Below, one piece after another: positions 35,280 through 43,068 of a DNA stretch of 46,920 nucleotides. Both the position numbers and the translations under genes were made by a program. This DNA comes from Treponema sp. Lineage in GTDB: Bacteria > Spirochaetota > Spirochaetia > Treponematales > Treponemataceae. The DNA is taken from positions 1-46,920 of the forward strand of contig JAFSJX010000104.1 of assembly GCA_017449285.1 (NCBI GenBank), in the 5' to 3' direction. Numbering within the stretch: position 1 is the stretch's first letter; each line of letters starts with the position of its first letter. Below the pieces are notes generated by a model that saw nothing but the letters and a program-made list of their open reading frames with translations, did no database searches and was not told the origin of the DNA.

Positions 35280-36684
35280 TTTTCATCTTCATCGCAAGGA
35301 TATTCTCGTTGTTCAGACCGCGCATAATGTGGTAGTAGGCAATGCCCAGTGGGAGCGTGGCGAATATCCATGCGACAGGGCCTGCAAAACAGATGCCCGC
35401 ATAGCCGATAAAACGCGGCAGGACAAATGCAACAAGAATGCGGGCAATCAACTCAAAAACTCCGCCCATGAGTGGCCAGAATCCCATGCCGATGCTCTGC
35501 AACACATTGCGGTAGATGAACAGCAGAAACAGCACTGGAAAGAATGTTCCGCACACCTGTAAATATGTTCGTGCGGCACCGAGCACTTCAGGCTGGCTTC
35601 CGCTGATGAACATGCCCGCCATCTGGTCGGAGAGCAGCCACGCCATTGCCAGCGCGATGACACTAAAAATGAGGGAGATAATCACTGCCTTGTTCGTGCC
35701 TTCCTTGATACGGTCGATGCGGTTTGCGCCCCAGTTTTGGCCGCCATAGTTTGCCATCGTCACGCCAAGCGTCATCGCCACCACGGTAATCAGCTGCTCG
35801 ACTTTTTGTGCCGCCGTGTATCCCGCGATTTTTGCCGCGCCAAAGACATTCAGTGCGCCCTGTAAGACAATCACGCCGATTGCCGTAATCGAAAATTGAA
35901 ACGCCATGTTCAGCCCTATCCGCAGGTGCTGAATGGCAAAATATGCGTCCCAGACAAAATCTTTTTTCGTGACGCGCAGGAATGGATAGCGCACCCAAAT
36001 CCACACCGCCGAGCCTATTCCCGCAACCAATTGTGAGATTACGGTAGCCAAAGCCGCGCCCGCAACGCCCATCCTGCCAAAAATAATCAGCACCAAGTCC
36101 AGTACGATGTTTAAAAGTGAAGAAAAAATCAAAAAAAGCAAGGGAGAGCGGCTGTCGCCCACGGCACGAAGAATACACGCCGAAGCGTTATACAAAATCA
36201 TCGCGCCCAAACCTAGATAAATGATAAAAATGTACGTGAATGACTGCCCGATGATTTCCTGCGGCGTGTTGATAGCGCGAAGAATCGGCATGGTCAGCAC
36301 GCACGAAAGCACGGTGATAAAAATGCCAATCGCCACGTTCAGCATGATGTTCATCGCCACTGACCAGCGCAGACCTTTCTCATCGTGCGCGCCAAATCGC
36401 TGTGCCGTAATCACCGCAAAGCCGCTGGTCACTCCGTATGCAAAACCCAGCACGAGAAAATTCATCGGTCCGGTGTTTCCCACGGCGGCAAGCGCATCCG
36501 TTCCCAAGAGCCGACCGACGATAATCGTATCGACCATGTTGTACATTTGCTGAAAAATATTTCCCAGCAAAAGCGGAACAGAATAGAAGATAATGAGCGA
36601 AAACGGTTTTCCAACGGTCATGTCTTTGCCGCTTTCTTTGAGCCGTCCGCGAAGGTGAAATGAAATTCGGTTAAAATTGAACAT
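35275..36684 (-). CDS. MATE-family efflux transporter (up to 469 residues)
   Basis: Multidrug and toxin extrusion type inner-membrane antiporter that exports cationic or xenobiotic compounds using an ion gradient. The family opening is present (PFSLIIFYSVPLLLGNIFQQ, then MYNMVDTIIVGRLLG), with twelve hydrophobic spans in two halves. The second half begins with its own repeat of the pattern near HLRIGLNMAFQFSITAIGVI. The long form starts at the ATG at 36684, 24 nt after the ACT gene stop. An ATG at 36621 (MTVGKP) is an alternative start closer to many relatives; neither has a strong ribosome-binding site. It is probably cotranscribed with the ACT-domain gene. The substrate is unknown. Confidence 0.88.
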   Translation of the reverse strand: MFNFNRISFHLRGRLKESGKDMTVGKPFSLIIFYSVPLLLGNIFQQMYNMVDTIIVGRLLGTDALAAVGNTGPMNFLVLGFAYGVTSGFAVITAQRFGAHDEKGLRWSVAMNIMLNVAIGIFITVLSCVLTMPILRAINTPQEIIGQSFTYIFIIYLGLGAMILYNASACILRAVGDSRSPLLFLIFSSLLNIVLDLVLIIFGRMGVAGAALATVISQLVAGIGSAVWIWVRYPFLRVTKKDFVWDAYFAIQHLRIGLNMAFQFSITAIGVIVLQGALNVFGAAKIAGYTAAQKVEQLITVVAMTLGVTMANYGGQNWGANRIDRIKEGTNKAVIISLIFSVIALAMAWLLSDQMAGMFISGSQPEVLGAARTYLQVCGTFFPVLFLLFIYRNVLQSIGMGFWPLMGGVFELIARILVAFVLPRFIGYAGICFAGPVAWIFATLPLGIAYYHIMRGLNNENILAMKMKK

Positions 36685-36708
36685 AAATTCGCCCGACTGA
36701 CTGCCGAA

Positions 36709-36978
36709 CTAGATGCGGTTCATTGAAGAGAAGACTTTTTCTGCCATGATGTTGATTTCTACACCCATCTTCTTGCTGGTGTTCTCAAGAATCCGGCGAA
36801 GTTCATCAATGGAAATGTCTGCTCCATCCATATTGACCATCATCATCATAACGAAATTGCCTGAAAGAATGGTCTGTGTAATATCTGCGATATTGATTTT
36901 GTGTTCCGCAAGCAACGCGCTCACCTGTGCGATGATGCCCACTTTGTCGCTGCCTACAACGGTAATAATTGCGTTCAT
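36709..36978 (-). CDS. ACT-domain regulatory protein (UPF0237 type, 89 residues)
   Basis: The whole protein is one ACT domain: MNAIITVVGSDKVGIIAQVS, then a helix with LLAEHKINIADITQTIL, a hydrophobic strand FVMMMMVNMDG and a closing helix and strand (MGVEINIMAEKVF). ACT domains bind small ligands, often amino acids, and regulate partner proteins. In many bacteria UPF0237 proteins are encoded beside a UPF0210/PFL-like enzyme; here the next gene is a MATE transporter instead, so the partner is unclear. There is no Shine-Dalgarno site, and a -10-like TAGAAT ends 6 nt before the ATG, suggesting a leaderless message. Confidence 0.85.
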   Translation of the reverse strand: MNAIITVVGSDKVGIIAQVSALLAEHKINIADITQTILSGNFVMMMMVNMDGADISIDELRRILENTSKKMGVEINIMAEKVFSSMNRI

Positions 36979-36984
36979 ACGTCT

Positions 36985-37013
36985 ATTCTAGCGGATTGAG
37001 CGGAATGTTTAAA
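36985..37013 (-). promoter_or_regulatory. Predicted promoter of the ACT-MATE operon
   Basis: TTTAAA (37013-37008), 17 nt, then TAGAAT (36990-36985) on the minus strand. Only 6 nt separate the -10 from the ATG at 36978. Confidence 0.45.
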
Positions 37014-37023
37014 GTGGTACGCT

Positions 37024-37086
37024 CCCTTGGAAAAAGCAAGGAGTGCGGGGGAAGAAGAAACCTTTTCAAGGTTGCGTCTGCCCCTG
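37024..37086 (-). repeat. Dispersed intergenic repeat, copy 2
   Basis: Read on the minus strand it starts CAGGGGC, contains ACGCAACCTT, AAAAGGT and CTTCTTCCCCC, and ends TTTTTCCAAGG. These blocks match copy 1 (33028-33093) in the same order with a few small gaps. Here it lies upstream of the divergent ACT and NfeD genes, not after a stop. The inner hairpin (AACCTT with AAGGTT) is kept. Confidence 0.6.
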
Positions 37087-37153
37087 CGACAGTATCTTGC
37101 AGCAGTAGCATTATTTTCTTTCCTTTTTGGGAATTCTGTTATATTATAAAAGT

Positions 37154-37606
37154 ATGGATTTTTCGTTTTGGGTACTGAATAATCTGCCGTGGTTCTGGCT
37201 TGGGGTGACGGTGCTGTGCATTATTATTGAAGGAATTTCTCTGGGAACGCTCACGTCGATTTGGTTTGGGTGCGGCGCGTTCGTGATGATTTTTCTTTCG
37301 TTTCTGCCGATTCCGTTCCGCTTCCAACTGCTGATTTTCGTGGTGACTTCACTCGTGCTGCTCATTTTTACGCGTCCGTTTGCCGTCAAAAAACTGAAAG
37401 TCAAAAAAACGCCGACCAACTCAGACAGCCTGATTGGAAAGAAAGTGCTGGTCACGGAAAAAATTACCGAACTGCAAAAAGGCACGGTCAAAGTAAACGG
37501 CGTAATTTGGTCAGCAAAAAGCGAGGACAACACGCCGATTGAAAAAGGCGCAGAATGTATCGTCACCGCAATCGAAGGAGTCACGCTCGCCGTGAAAAAA
37601 ATATAA
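37154..37606 (+). CDS. NfeD-family membrane protein (150 residues)
   Basis: Short NfeD protein: two or three N-terminal membrane spans (WFWLGVTVLCIIIEGISLG; VMIFLSFLPIPF; LLIFVVTSLVLLIF), then a cytoplasmic or periplasmic OB-fold domain starting SLIGKKVLVTEKI with G-x-V-K-V-N-G-V-I-W-S-A. NfeD proteins partner with SPFH/stomatin-like proteins in membrane quality control, and an SPFH gene follows at once. The ATG at 37154 is preferred; a TTG at 37127 lies further upstream in frame. No Shine-Dalgarno site is visible, and TATATT (37140-37145) ends 8 nt before the ATG, again a leaderless arrangement. Its stop codon overlaps the ribosome-binding site of the SPFH gene. Confidence 0.85.
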   Translation: MDFSFWVLNNLPWFWLGVTVLCIIIEGISLGTLTSIWFGCGAFVMIFLSFLPIPFRFQLLIFVVTSLVLLIFTRPFAVKKLKVKKTPTNSDSLIGKKVLVTEKITELQKGTVKVNGVIWSAKSEDNTPIEKGAECIVTAIEGVTLAVKKI

Positions 37607-37616
37607 GGAGTTTCAA

Positions 37617-38537
37617 ATGCAAATTTATGTTATTATCGTGCTGATTTTTATCGCGATTCTGCTGATTATCACGAACATCCGCATCGTGCCACAGTCACAC
37701 GCATTCATCATCGAGCGGCTGGGAACGTATGTCTCCACTTGGCAGACGGGTCTGCACGTCAAAGTGCCGTTCTTGGACAGAATTGCAAATCATGTGTCGC
37801 TCAAAGAAAAAGTGCTGGACTTTCCGCCTCAGCCGGTCATCACCAAGGACAATGTTACGATGAAAATTGATACCGTTGTCTATATGCAGATTACCGACCC
37901 AAAACTGTACACTTACGGCGTGGAAAACCCGATGACGGCGATTGAAACGCTTACCGCCACCACGCTCCGAAACATCATCGGCGAACTGGAACTGGATGCC
38001 ACGCTCACCAGCCGCGACGTGATTAACACAAAAATGCGCTCAATCCTTGACGAGGCGACCGACCCGTGGGGAATCAAAGTGAACCGCGTGGAAGTAAAAA
38101 ACATCATGCCGCCAGAGGCAATCCGTGAGGCAATGGAAAAGCAGATGCGCGCAGAACGTGAACGCCGCGAAAAGATTCTCGTAGCAGAAGGTCAGAAACA
38201 GTCCGAAATTTTGGTCGCAGAAGGTCAGAAACAGGCGCGAATTCTTGATGCAGAGGCGCAAAAACAGGCGGCAATCTTGCAGGCGGAGGCAGAAAAAGAG
38301 GCAAAAATCCGCAAGGCAGAGGGTGAGGCGCAGGCAATTATGGAAGTGCAGAAAGCCACCGCCGACGGTCTGAAAATGATTAAGGAAGCGGGCGCAGATG
38401 CAAGCGTGATTAAATTGCGCAGCCTTGAAGCACTGGAAAAAGCCGCGAACGGTCAGGCAACAAAAATTATTGTTCCCGCCGATTTCCAAAACCTTGCCGG
38501 AGTTGTCACCGCAATTTCAGAGATAGCGAAGAAATAG
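37617..38537 (+). CDS. SPFH/band-7 (paraslipin, QmcA-like) membrane protein (306 residues)
   Basis: Membrane-anchored scaffold of the stomatin/prohibitin group that forms large assemblies and works with NfeD. One N-terminal membrane span (YVIIVLIFIAILLIITNIRI) is followed by the band-7 domain (VPQSHAFIIERLGTYVSTWQ, then GLHVKVPFLDRIAN). Next come the conserved DNVTMKIDTVVYMQITDP and GIKVNRVEVKNIMPPEAIRE. From about residue 175 to 255 there is a long A/E/K/Q-rich coiled coil with imperfect 9-12 residue repeats (ILVAEGQKQSE, ILVAEGQKQAR, ILDAEAQKQAA). A conserved tail ends with FQNLAGVVTAISEIAKK. AAGGAG at 37604-37609 lies 7 nt before the ATG and overlaps the NfeD stop, so the two are one operon. 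Confidence 0.93.
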   Translation: MQIYVIIVLIFIAILLIITNIRIVPQSHAFIIERLGTYVSTWQTGLHVKVPFLDRIANHVSLKEKVLDFPPQPVITKDNVTMKIDTVVYMQITDPKLYTYGVENPMTAIETLTATTLRNIIGELELDATLTSRDVINTKMRSILDEATDPWGIKVNRVEVKNIMPPEAIREAMEKQMRAERERREKILVAEGQKQSEILVAEGQKQARILDAEAQKQAAILQAEAEKEAKIRKAEGEAQAIMEVQKATADGLKMIKEAGADASVIKLRSLEALEKAANGQATKIIVPADFQNLAGVVTAISEIAKK

Positions 38538-38539
38538 GA

Positions 38540-38554
38540 GGGGAATTTTTCCCC
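38540..38554. terminator. Short hairpin between converging SPFH and P83/100 genes
   Basis: GGGGAA (38540-38545) and TTCCCC (38549-38554) form a 6-bp stem with a 3-nt T loop, just after the SPFH stop and 9 nt before the P83/100 stop. No T-run follows, so it is at best a weak terminator or an mRNA 3' end. Confidence 0.3.
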
Positions 38555-38562
38555 AAGCACCC

Positions 38563-40044
38563 TTACTTCGCGTCTACGCTCGCGCCAGCGGAACTGGTCG
38601 TCCAAAGAGTGCTTAAATCACGCACATCGAGCAGACGCGGGTTTCCGTTGGTATCCGTTACCAGAATGCCGCGGTCAGTAATGTTAAACGGACTTGTTGG
38701 ACGAATCGGCAACGCGCTTTTGTTGCGCATGGTCACGTTCTTGTCAAATGCGGCGGCATAACATTCGTTTCCCTGCTGAACGACCGCAAAAAACACGTCG
38801 TTGTAGGGAACGAGTGCTGTTCCTTCGGCAAGCGTTTCTTCGCTCTGTTTTTGCATCTCCATTTTTTCGGTGTCAAGCAGACAGAGTTTGACGGCAGATT
38901 TTCCTTCGTTTACACCACAGACGGCAAGATACATTTCTGGGAAGGTCACATTCGTTCCGTCTTCCTGCCTGATTGTTACGCCGCTTACGCCATACACGGT
39001 TCTTCCCCGCACCTGTGTAACGGGCGACCGCCGAATCAATTTGCCCGAATCCGCATCCACGGTAATCAGGCGGTACATACTTTTTGCGTCATCAACCACG
39101 AACAATCCCGTAAGATAATTCGGCGTAACTTGCACGTCAGTCTGCGCTTCCTGCAAAATTTCCCTGTCTTTTGCAATAGTCTCGCGGTCATTCTTGGCTT
39201 CGACCGCCTTTTTGTCAGCGATTTTTTGCTGAGTCTTTGATTCTTGCGCAGATTTTGCGGCGGCGGGCTTGTTGCCGTCTTTTCGCTGCTGGGCGGCATC
39301 TTTTTGGGCACTTTGTGCTTTTTGCCCCGCAGTGGCAGATTCACGTTCTTTTATATCAGCCAATGACTCACGCTCGGCAACGCCTTTTCCCTCTTCATCT
39401 TGCAAGGCTTCCACCACGTTCTCATCGCTGATGGTTGTCGTATCAACAGAAGAAAGCCCGCCGTTCACATCGTTGAGAGGAATGACAATCTGCGTTCTTC
39501 CCGGCCAGTCCTGCCAGTTCGTACTCAAACCCACTTTTTCCTGCGTCAAATATTGCAAGACGATGTCCTTGTATTTTGCGGTAAAATTATCCAACTGGTT
39601 GCGGTAAACGGCATTGTAAATCGTCACGAACGTCGCAATGGTCTCCGCATCGGAACGGGAGTAACTGTATGCCGCTTCCAGATAGCCCGTAATGATTCGA
39701 CGAAGATTCTTGATGTGGTCAACACCGGCATTTTCGTTCAACAGCAGAATATCTGCGTCCAATGCACCTTCGGTGTTCAAATCAATCGCATGAATCAGCG
39801 TATATTTTGCCCCCGGCTGAATCGTAGCAGGCGTTTCCAGAGCGGCGGCAACTTCTTTTCCCAAAGCAGAACCGATTCCGATAATCGCATCCACGGTCTC
39901 AATCACCGCATACGGACCGCCGTAATTCTCAAACTGAATGGCATCAGAACCCGGAACGCGCAATTCACCTTCATCAACCTCAATCGCCAACATCTGGGTC
40001 AGCAGAAACAAACACGTGGCAACAGCACAAGCAAATTTTTTCAT
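38563..40044 (-). CDS. P83/100-family exported protein (493 residues)
   Basis: Spirochaete-specific family named after the Borrelia P83/100 antigen; the function is unknown and the location periplasmic or cell-envelope. A Sec signal peptide (MKKFACAVATCLFLLTQMLA) precedes IEVDEGELRVPG. The N-terminal half contains the family-type region FENYGGPYAVIETVDAIIGI and the helical region LRRIITGYLEAAYSYSRSDA. Residues about 200-300 are a Q/K/A/E-rich coiled coil, shorter than in Borrelia. From about 310 a beta-rich C-terminal domain follows (LTGLFVVDDAKSMYRLITVD) and looks propeller-like. The start is fixed by GAGGG 4 nt upstream of the ATG. It has its own promoter at 40095-40124. Confidence 0.85.
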   Translation of the reverse strand: MKKFACAVATCLFLLTQMLAIEVDEGELRVPGSDAIQFENYGGPYAVIETVDAIIGIGSALGKEVAAALETPATIQPGAKYTLIHAIDLNTEGALDADILLLNENAGVDHIKNLRRIITGYLEAAYSYSRSDAETIATFVTIYNAVYRNQLDNFTAKYKDIVLQYLTQEKVGLSTNWQDWPGRTQIVIPLNDVNGGLSSVDTTTISDENVVEALQDEEGKGVAERESLADIKERESATAGQKAQSAQKDAAQQRKDGNKPAAAKSAQESKTQQKIADKKAVEAKNDRETIAKDREILQEAQTDVQVTPNYLTGLFVVDDAKSMYRLITVDADSGKLIRRSPVTQVRGRTVYGVSGVTIRQEDGTNVTFPEMYLAVCGVNEGKSAVKLCLLDTEKMEMQKQSEETLAEGTALVPYNDVFFAVVQQGNECYAAAFDKNVTMRNKSALPIRPTSPFNITDRGILVTDTNGNPRLLDVRDLSTLWTTSSAGASVDAK

Positions 40045-40094
40045 ACACCCTCGAATTCAACAGTTTTTCATTTAAATATCGGCAGAATTCACGC

Positions 40095-40124
40095 AATATA
40101 ACAGTCCTGCGGGACGAATATCAA
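40095..40124 (-). promoter_or_regulatory. Predicted promoter of the P83/100 gene
   Basis: TTGATA (40124-40119), an 18-nt spacer and TATATT (40100-40095) on the minus strand, about 50 nt before the ATG at 40044. Confidence 0.5.
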
Positions 40125-40248
40125 GTTAAACGGCAGATTTTCAAAAAAGTGTAACTTTACGGGAACATACAGTGTTTGAAACATAGATTTTGAGAGAGTT
40201 TATAGAAATATAAATAATTTGTGTTACCGTTTAAAGCGTAATACAGGC

Positions 40249-40276
40249 AAGAATCATCTGATTCTTTGCAGGAGGT
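40249..40276 (+). promoter_or_regulatory. Hairpin directly upstream of the ribosome-binding site of the 191-residue gene
   Basis: AAGAATCA (40249-40256) and TGATTCTT (40259-40266) form a perfect 8-bp stem with a 2-nt gap, extendable with one bulge by the flanking GC pairs. AGGAGG (40270-40275) follows 3 nt later. The folded leader could protect the mRNA 5' end or affect ribosome access. A candidate promoter further upstream is TTGAGA (40190-40195) with AATAAT (40213-40218), which is weak. Confidence 0.45.
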
Positions 40277-40282
40277 ATTTTT

Positions 40283-40858
40283 ATGAAGAAGATTTTTCTT
40301 ATTCTTTTTGCCGCAACGATTGCTTGTTCTGCCATATATGCCGAAGAAAACAGCGAAAAGACGATGGGCGCATCTATCGGGGCAAGGCTTTCACTTTTGG
40401 GTGCAATGCCAGAAGCGTCGTTCATCGTTAAGAATCTGGAAGTTGGCGTGACCGTACCCATTTTAAGCGGCACGAATTATGAGACAGATGAAAAAGTCCT
40501 CGGCGTAGGCGTAGGCGGATTTTTCGGCTACCTTTCAAATCCTTTTGCGAAAGGCTTCCAGAATGCGGTCGGACTGCAATATTTGTGGCTGACGAACAAT
40601 TATATGAAAGCGACTCTGTTCAGCGATTCAATGAAAGATGAACTGAACGGCTCAAACGGAGCGCATATATTCTCGCTTTACTACCGTGGTTGCTACAAAT
40701 TTACCGAACGATTCGGCATAAGTTTCCGTGGAGCATTGCCATTGTTTGCAGGATTTTCGGGAAGAGATTCCATCAACATCATCGACACAAAAACATCATG
40801 GGCATGCTGGCTGATGGCGCTGGGCAGTTTCAGCCTTGGCGTGCGGTTCGAGATTTAG
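40283..40858 (+). CDS. Small exported protein, possible outer-membrane beta-barrel (191 residues)
   Basis: I do not recognise a named family. A Sec signal peptide (MKKIFLILFAATIACSAIYA) is cleaved before EENSEK. The mature part of about 170 residues alternates polar and non-polar residues with many Gly, Phe and Tyr (LGVGVGGFFGYLSNPF, AVGLQYLWLTNNYM, HIFSLYYRGCYKF, FGISFRGALPLFAGF). It ends in SLGVRFEI; a C-terminal strand ending in a hydrophobic or aromatic position is typical of barrels. An eight-stranded barrel would suit the length (inference). AGGAGG lies 7 nt before the ATG, with a hairpin just before it. It is a single gene with a bidirectional terminator after it. Confidence 0.75.
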   Translation: MKKIFLILFAATIACSAIYAEENSEKTMGASIGARLSLLGAMPEASFIVKNLEVGVTVPILSGTNYETDEKVLGVGVGGFFGYLSNPFAKGFQNAVGLQYLWLTNNYMKATLFSDSMKDELNGSNGAHIFSLYYRGCYKFTERFGISFRGALPLFAGFSGRDSINIIDTKTSWACWLMALGSFSLGVRFEI

Positions 40859-40869
40859 CGTATTCTTGC

Positions 40870-40903
40870 AAAAAACGGCTGATCATTATAATCAGCCGCT
40901 TTT
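40870..40903. terminator. Bidirectional intrinsic terminator between converging genes
   Basis: CGGCTGAT (40876-40883) pairs with ATCAGCCG (40891-40898) around a 7-nt loop. CTTTT follows on the plus strand (ending the 40283-40858 gene), and TTTTTT follows on the minus strand (ending the lysyl-tRNA synthetase gene). Confidence 0.85.
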
Positions 40904-40906
40904 CGT

Positions 40907-42511
40907 TTAATACACGCTCAAGATTTTTTCCAGTTTTTCACGTCCGATAATGCGCATAAAACTGGCTAGGCGCGGCCCTTGATCTTTGTTCACCAAAACG
41001 TGATACATCGTGGTAAAGAGTGCCTTCGCTTCCATGCCGTTCGCAGTCGCCACATCGTAGACTTTCTGCTGCAAATCTTTGTCGGTGGCGCAGTCGTTCA
41101 TTACAGGGATTACCTCATCGCGGATAGCGCGCACGGCTTTTGTCTCCACATCGCTCAAATCAGCCTTACTTCCGTCCGTGCGGAGCGAGAATTTGAATTC
41201 ATCGGGCGCGCTTTCGTTCACCCAGTACCATGCACAGGCACAACGGCGGCGCAATGTCTCTTCCTGCTCAGGCTTTACGTCACCAAGAGAAGCGATTACC
41301 GCATCCACGTCACCCGAATAAGTCTGCAAAAGCGTGGTCAACAGGCGGAACGGCACTTGATACGGCATCACCTTGGGAAGCCCGTCAATCTGACTCAGCT
41401 CATACACGCGTTTTTCTTTGAGTGCCAAATCATCGCTCTTTGCCTTGTCGATTCCCCATGCGATGCGCTCTGTGCGGTCATAGGCTTCATACATCGTGAT
41501 AACGTCAAGGTCAAAACTGACGGCAAATTCATGGTCTGGCTTGTTAATCGCAAAAATATAGCGCAATACTTCTGGCTGATATACTTCCAGCGCATCCACC
41601 AGCGAAATGACCTTGCCCTTTGAAGAAGACATTTTTCCGGGAACTCCCTTCAAGCCAACAAAATCATACTTCATCGTGATGGGCGCGTCCCAGCCATAAA
41701 TTTTTTTGCTCACCAGTTTTGCCGTGTCGTAACTTCCGCCCGGGCTGATGTGGTCTTTTCCGCCCGGCTCAAACACGACTTTTTCTTCGTTCCAGCGCAT
41801 CGGCCAGTCCACACGCCAGCCAAGTTTAAATTCTTTGCTCGTGCGCAAATCGCCCTTTTCTTCGTGACCGCAACTCGTGCATTTGTAGGACACGCCGTAT
41901 TCGCCATCATAGCCCGTAATTTCTGTGGTGTCCTTGTTGCATTCACAGCAGAACGCCGCAATCGGCCAGTACACATCGCTGTCCTTCATTTTGTGCGCAT
42001 CATCACGGTAATTGTTCAGACACCATTTAATTAAATCGCGGTTCTGCAATGCCTTTTTCATGCCCTCGGCATAACGATTGGCACGATAGCGGCTCGCCTG
42101 ATACAAAAATTCCGGGTGAATGCCCACGCGAGGCAATTGCTGCTCAATGTCCACCTCATGATGGCGGGCATAATTTTCGTTGCGCTTTGTCGTGTCGGGA
42201 ACCATCGTAATCGGGAAGCGGATATAATTCTCCAAAATCTCTGGGTCGGGCATATTCGCCGGCACTTTGCGGAACACATCATAGTCATCCCACGAATAAA
42301 TGAATCGGACTTCTTTTCCTCTAGCCCGCAACGCGCGCACCACAAGGTCAACCGTAATAATCTCGCGGAAGTTTCCGATATGCACCGTGCCAGACGGCGT
42401 GATTCCGCTCGCACAGGTATACAGCGGTAAATCTCCGCGCTCCTTTATGATTCTTGCCGCCATCTGGTCAGCCCAGTGGCACAATTCTTTTGATTCTCTT
42501 TGCTCACTCAT
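40907..42511 (-). CDS. lysK: Class I lysyl-tRNA synthetase (534 residues)
   Basis: Charges tRNA-Lys with lysine in the cytoplasm. This is the archaeal-type class I enzyme that spirochaetes use in place of the common class II LysRS. The HIGH motif appears as HIGN in ASGITPSGTVHIGNFRE (about residue 40) and the KMSKS loop as KMSSS in PGKMSSSKGKVISL. Two CxxC zinc-type pairs (CCECNKDTTE and YKCTSCGHEEKG) lie at about 187 and 209, as in class I LysRS. The C-terminal helical anticodon-binding region is complete. The ATG at 42511 gives the expected N-terminus (MSEQRESKELCHWADQMAA); the frame extends 45 codons upstream without homology-like sequence and across the promoter. There is no Shine-Dalgarno site. 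Confidence 0.95.
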   Translation of the reverse strand: MSEQRESKELCHWADQMAARIIKERGDLPLYTCASGITPSGTVHIGNFREIITVDLVVRALRARGKEVRFIYSWDDYDVFRKVPANMPDPEILENYIRFPITMVPDTTKRNENYARHHEVDIEQQLPRVGIHPEFLYQASRYRANRYAEGMKKALQNRDLIKWCLNNYRDDAHKMKDSDVYWPIAAFCCECNKDTTEITGYDGEYGVSYKCTSCGHEEKGDLRTSKEFKLGWRVDWPMRWNEEKVVFEPGGKDHISPGGSYDTAKLVSKKIYGWDAPITMKYDFVGLKGVPGKMSSSKGKVISLVDALEVYQPEVLRYIFAINKPDHEFAVSFDLDVITMYEAYDRTERIAWGIDKAKSDDLALKEKRVYELSQIDGLPKVMPYQVPFRLLTTLLQTYSGDVDAVIASLGDVKPEQEETLRRRCACAWYWVNESAPDEFKFSLRTDGSKADLSDVETKAVRAIRDEVIPVMNDCATDKDLQQKVYDVATANGMEAKALFTTMYHVLVNKDQGPRLASFMRIIGREKLEKILSVY

Positions 42512-42520
42512 AATGGAAAT

Positions 42521-42549
42521 ATTATAGAAGAAAATGCGAAAAGATACAA
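42521..42549 (-). promoter_or_regulatory. Predicted promoter of the lysyl-tRNA synthetase gene
   Basis: TTGTAT (42549-42544), exactly 17 nt, then a perfect TATAAT (42526-42521) on the minus strand. Only 9 nt lie between the -10 and the ATG, leaving a leader of a few bases at most. Confidence 0.65.
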
Positions 42550-42561
42550 TAAAGAGAAGGC

Positions 42562-43068
42562 GTGTATTACCAAATCCGCCACGGACGCTACGAAACCGAA
42601 CGAAACACGCCGCCCCACCTGCTCGCCTGCTCCATTTACGGCCCATCGTATCTTTCTTTTGAATACGCGCTTTCGGTGTACGGACTGATTCCAGAGCGCG
42701 TCAGCGTGTTCACATCGGCAACAACAGGCAAAAACCGTACCAAGCGGTTCACCAATGTGTTCGGTACATACACCTATCAGGACATTCCGCGCGCGGCGTA
42801 CCCCTACGAAACGGTCATCAAAACAGAAGAAGGACGCGGCTATGTCATCGCCACCGCAGAAAAGGCATTGTGCGACACGCTCTGCAAGCAAAAGCCTATC
42901 GGCTCGGTAAAGGCATTGCGCGCATTGTTGTTTGAGAATCTGCGCATAGACGAAGACGCATTTGCCGCGCTCGACAAGGAAGCCATACTCTTTTTGTGTC
43001 CACTCTACCGCAAGAAGAATTTGCAGTTTTTGGCAAAGCTACTGGAAAAGGAAGGGAGGAAAAAATGA
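42562..43068 (+). CDS. abiEi: AbiEi-family antitoxin-like protein lacking its N-terminal winged-helix region
   Basis: Antitoxin partner of the AbiE type IV toxin-antitoxin system. The 168 residues match the AbiEi C-terminal part: ACSIYGPSYLSFEYALSVYG, the VFTSATTGKN strand, then RGYVIATAEKALCDTLC. Relatives start with a winged helix-turn-helix of about 50 residues that ends in a motif like G-x-Y-x-I. Here the frame begins inside that ending (GVYYQIRHGRYE), and a TAA lies four codons upstream at 42550-42552. The only near start is GTG at 42562, with AGAAGG very close before it. The upstream sequence is the promoter and coding region of the lysyl-tRNA synthetase gene, so the N-terminus appears deleted. 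It overlaps the toxin gene by ATGA. Confidence 0.75.
   Translation: MYYQIRHGRYETERNTPPHLLACSIYGPSYLSFEYALSVYGLIPERVSVFTSATTGKNRTKRFTNVFGTYTYQDIPRAAYPYETVIKTEEGRGYVIATAEKALCDTLCKQKPIGSVKALRALLFENLRIDEDAFAALDKEAILFLCPLYRKKNLQFLAKLLEKEGRKK

Noticed and set aside
39400..40101. Plus-strand frame of 233 residues opposite the P83/100 gene
   Set aside because: Shadow of a well-supported family gene; no start signal.
40979..41623. Plus-strand frame of 214 residues opposite the lysyl-tRNA synthetase gene
   Set aside because: Shadow of a highly conserved enzyme gene, with no translation signals.
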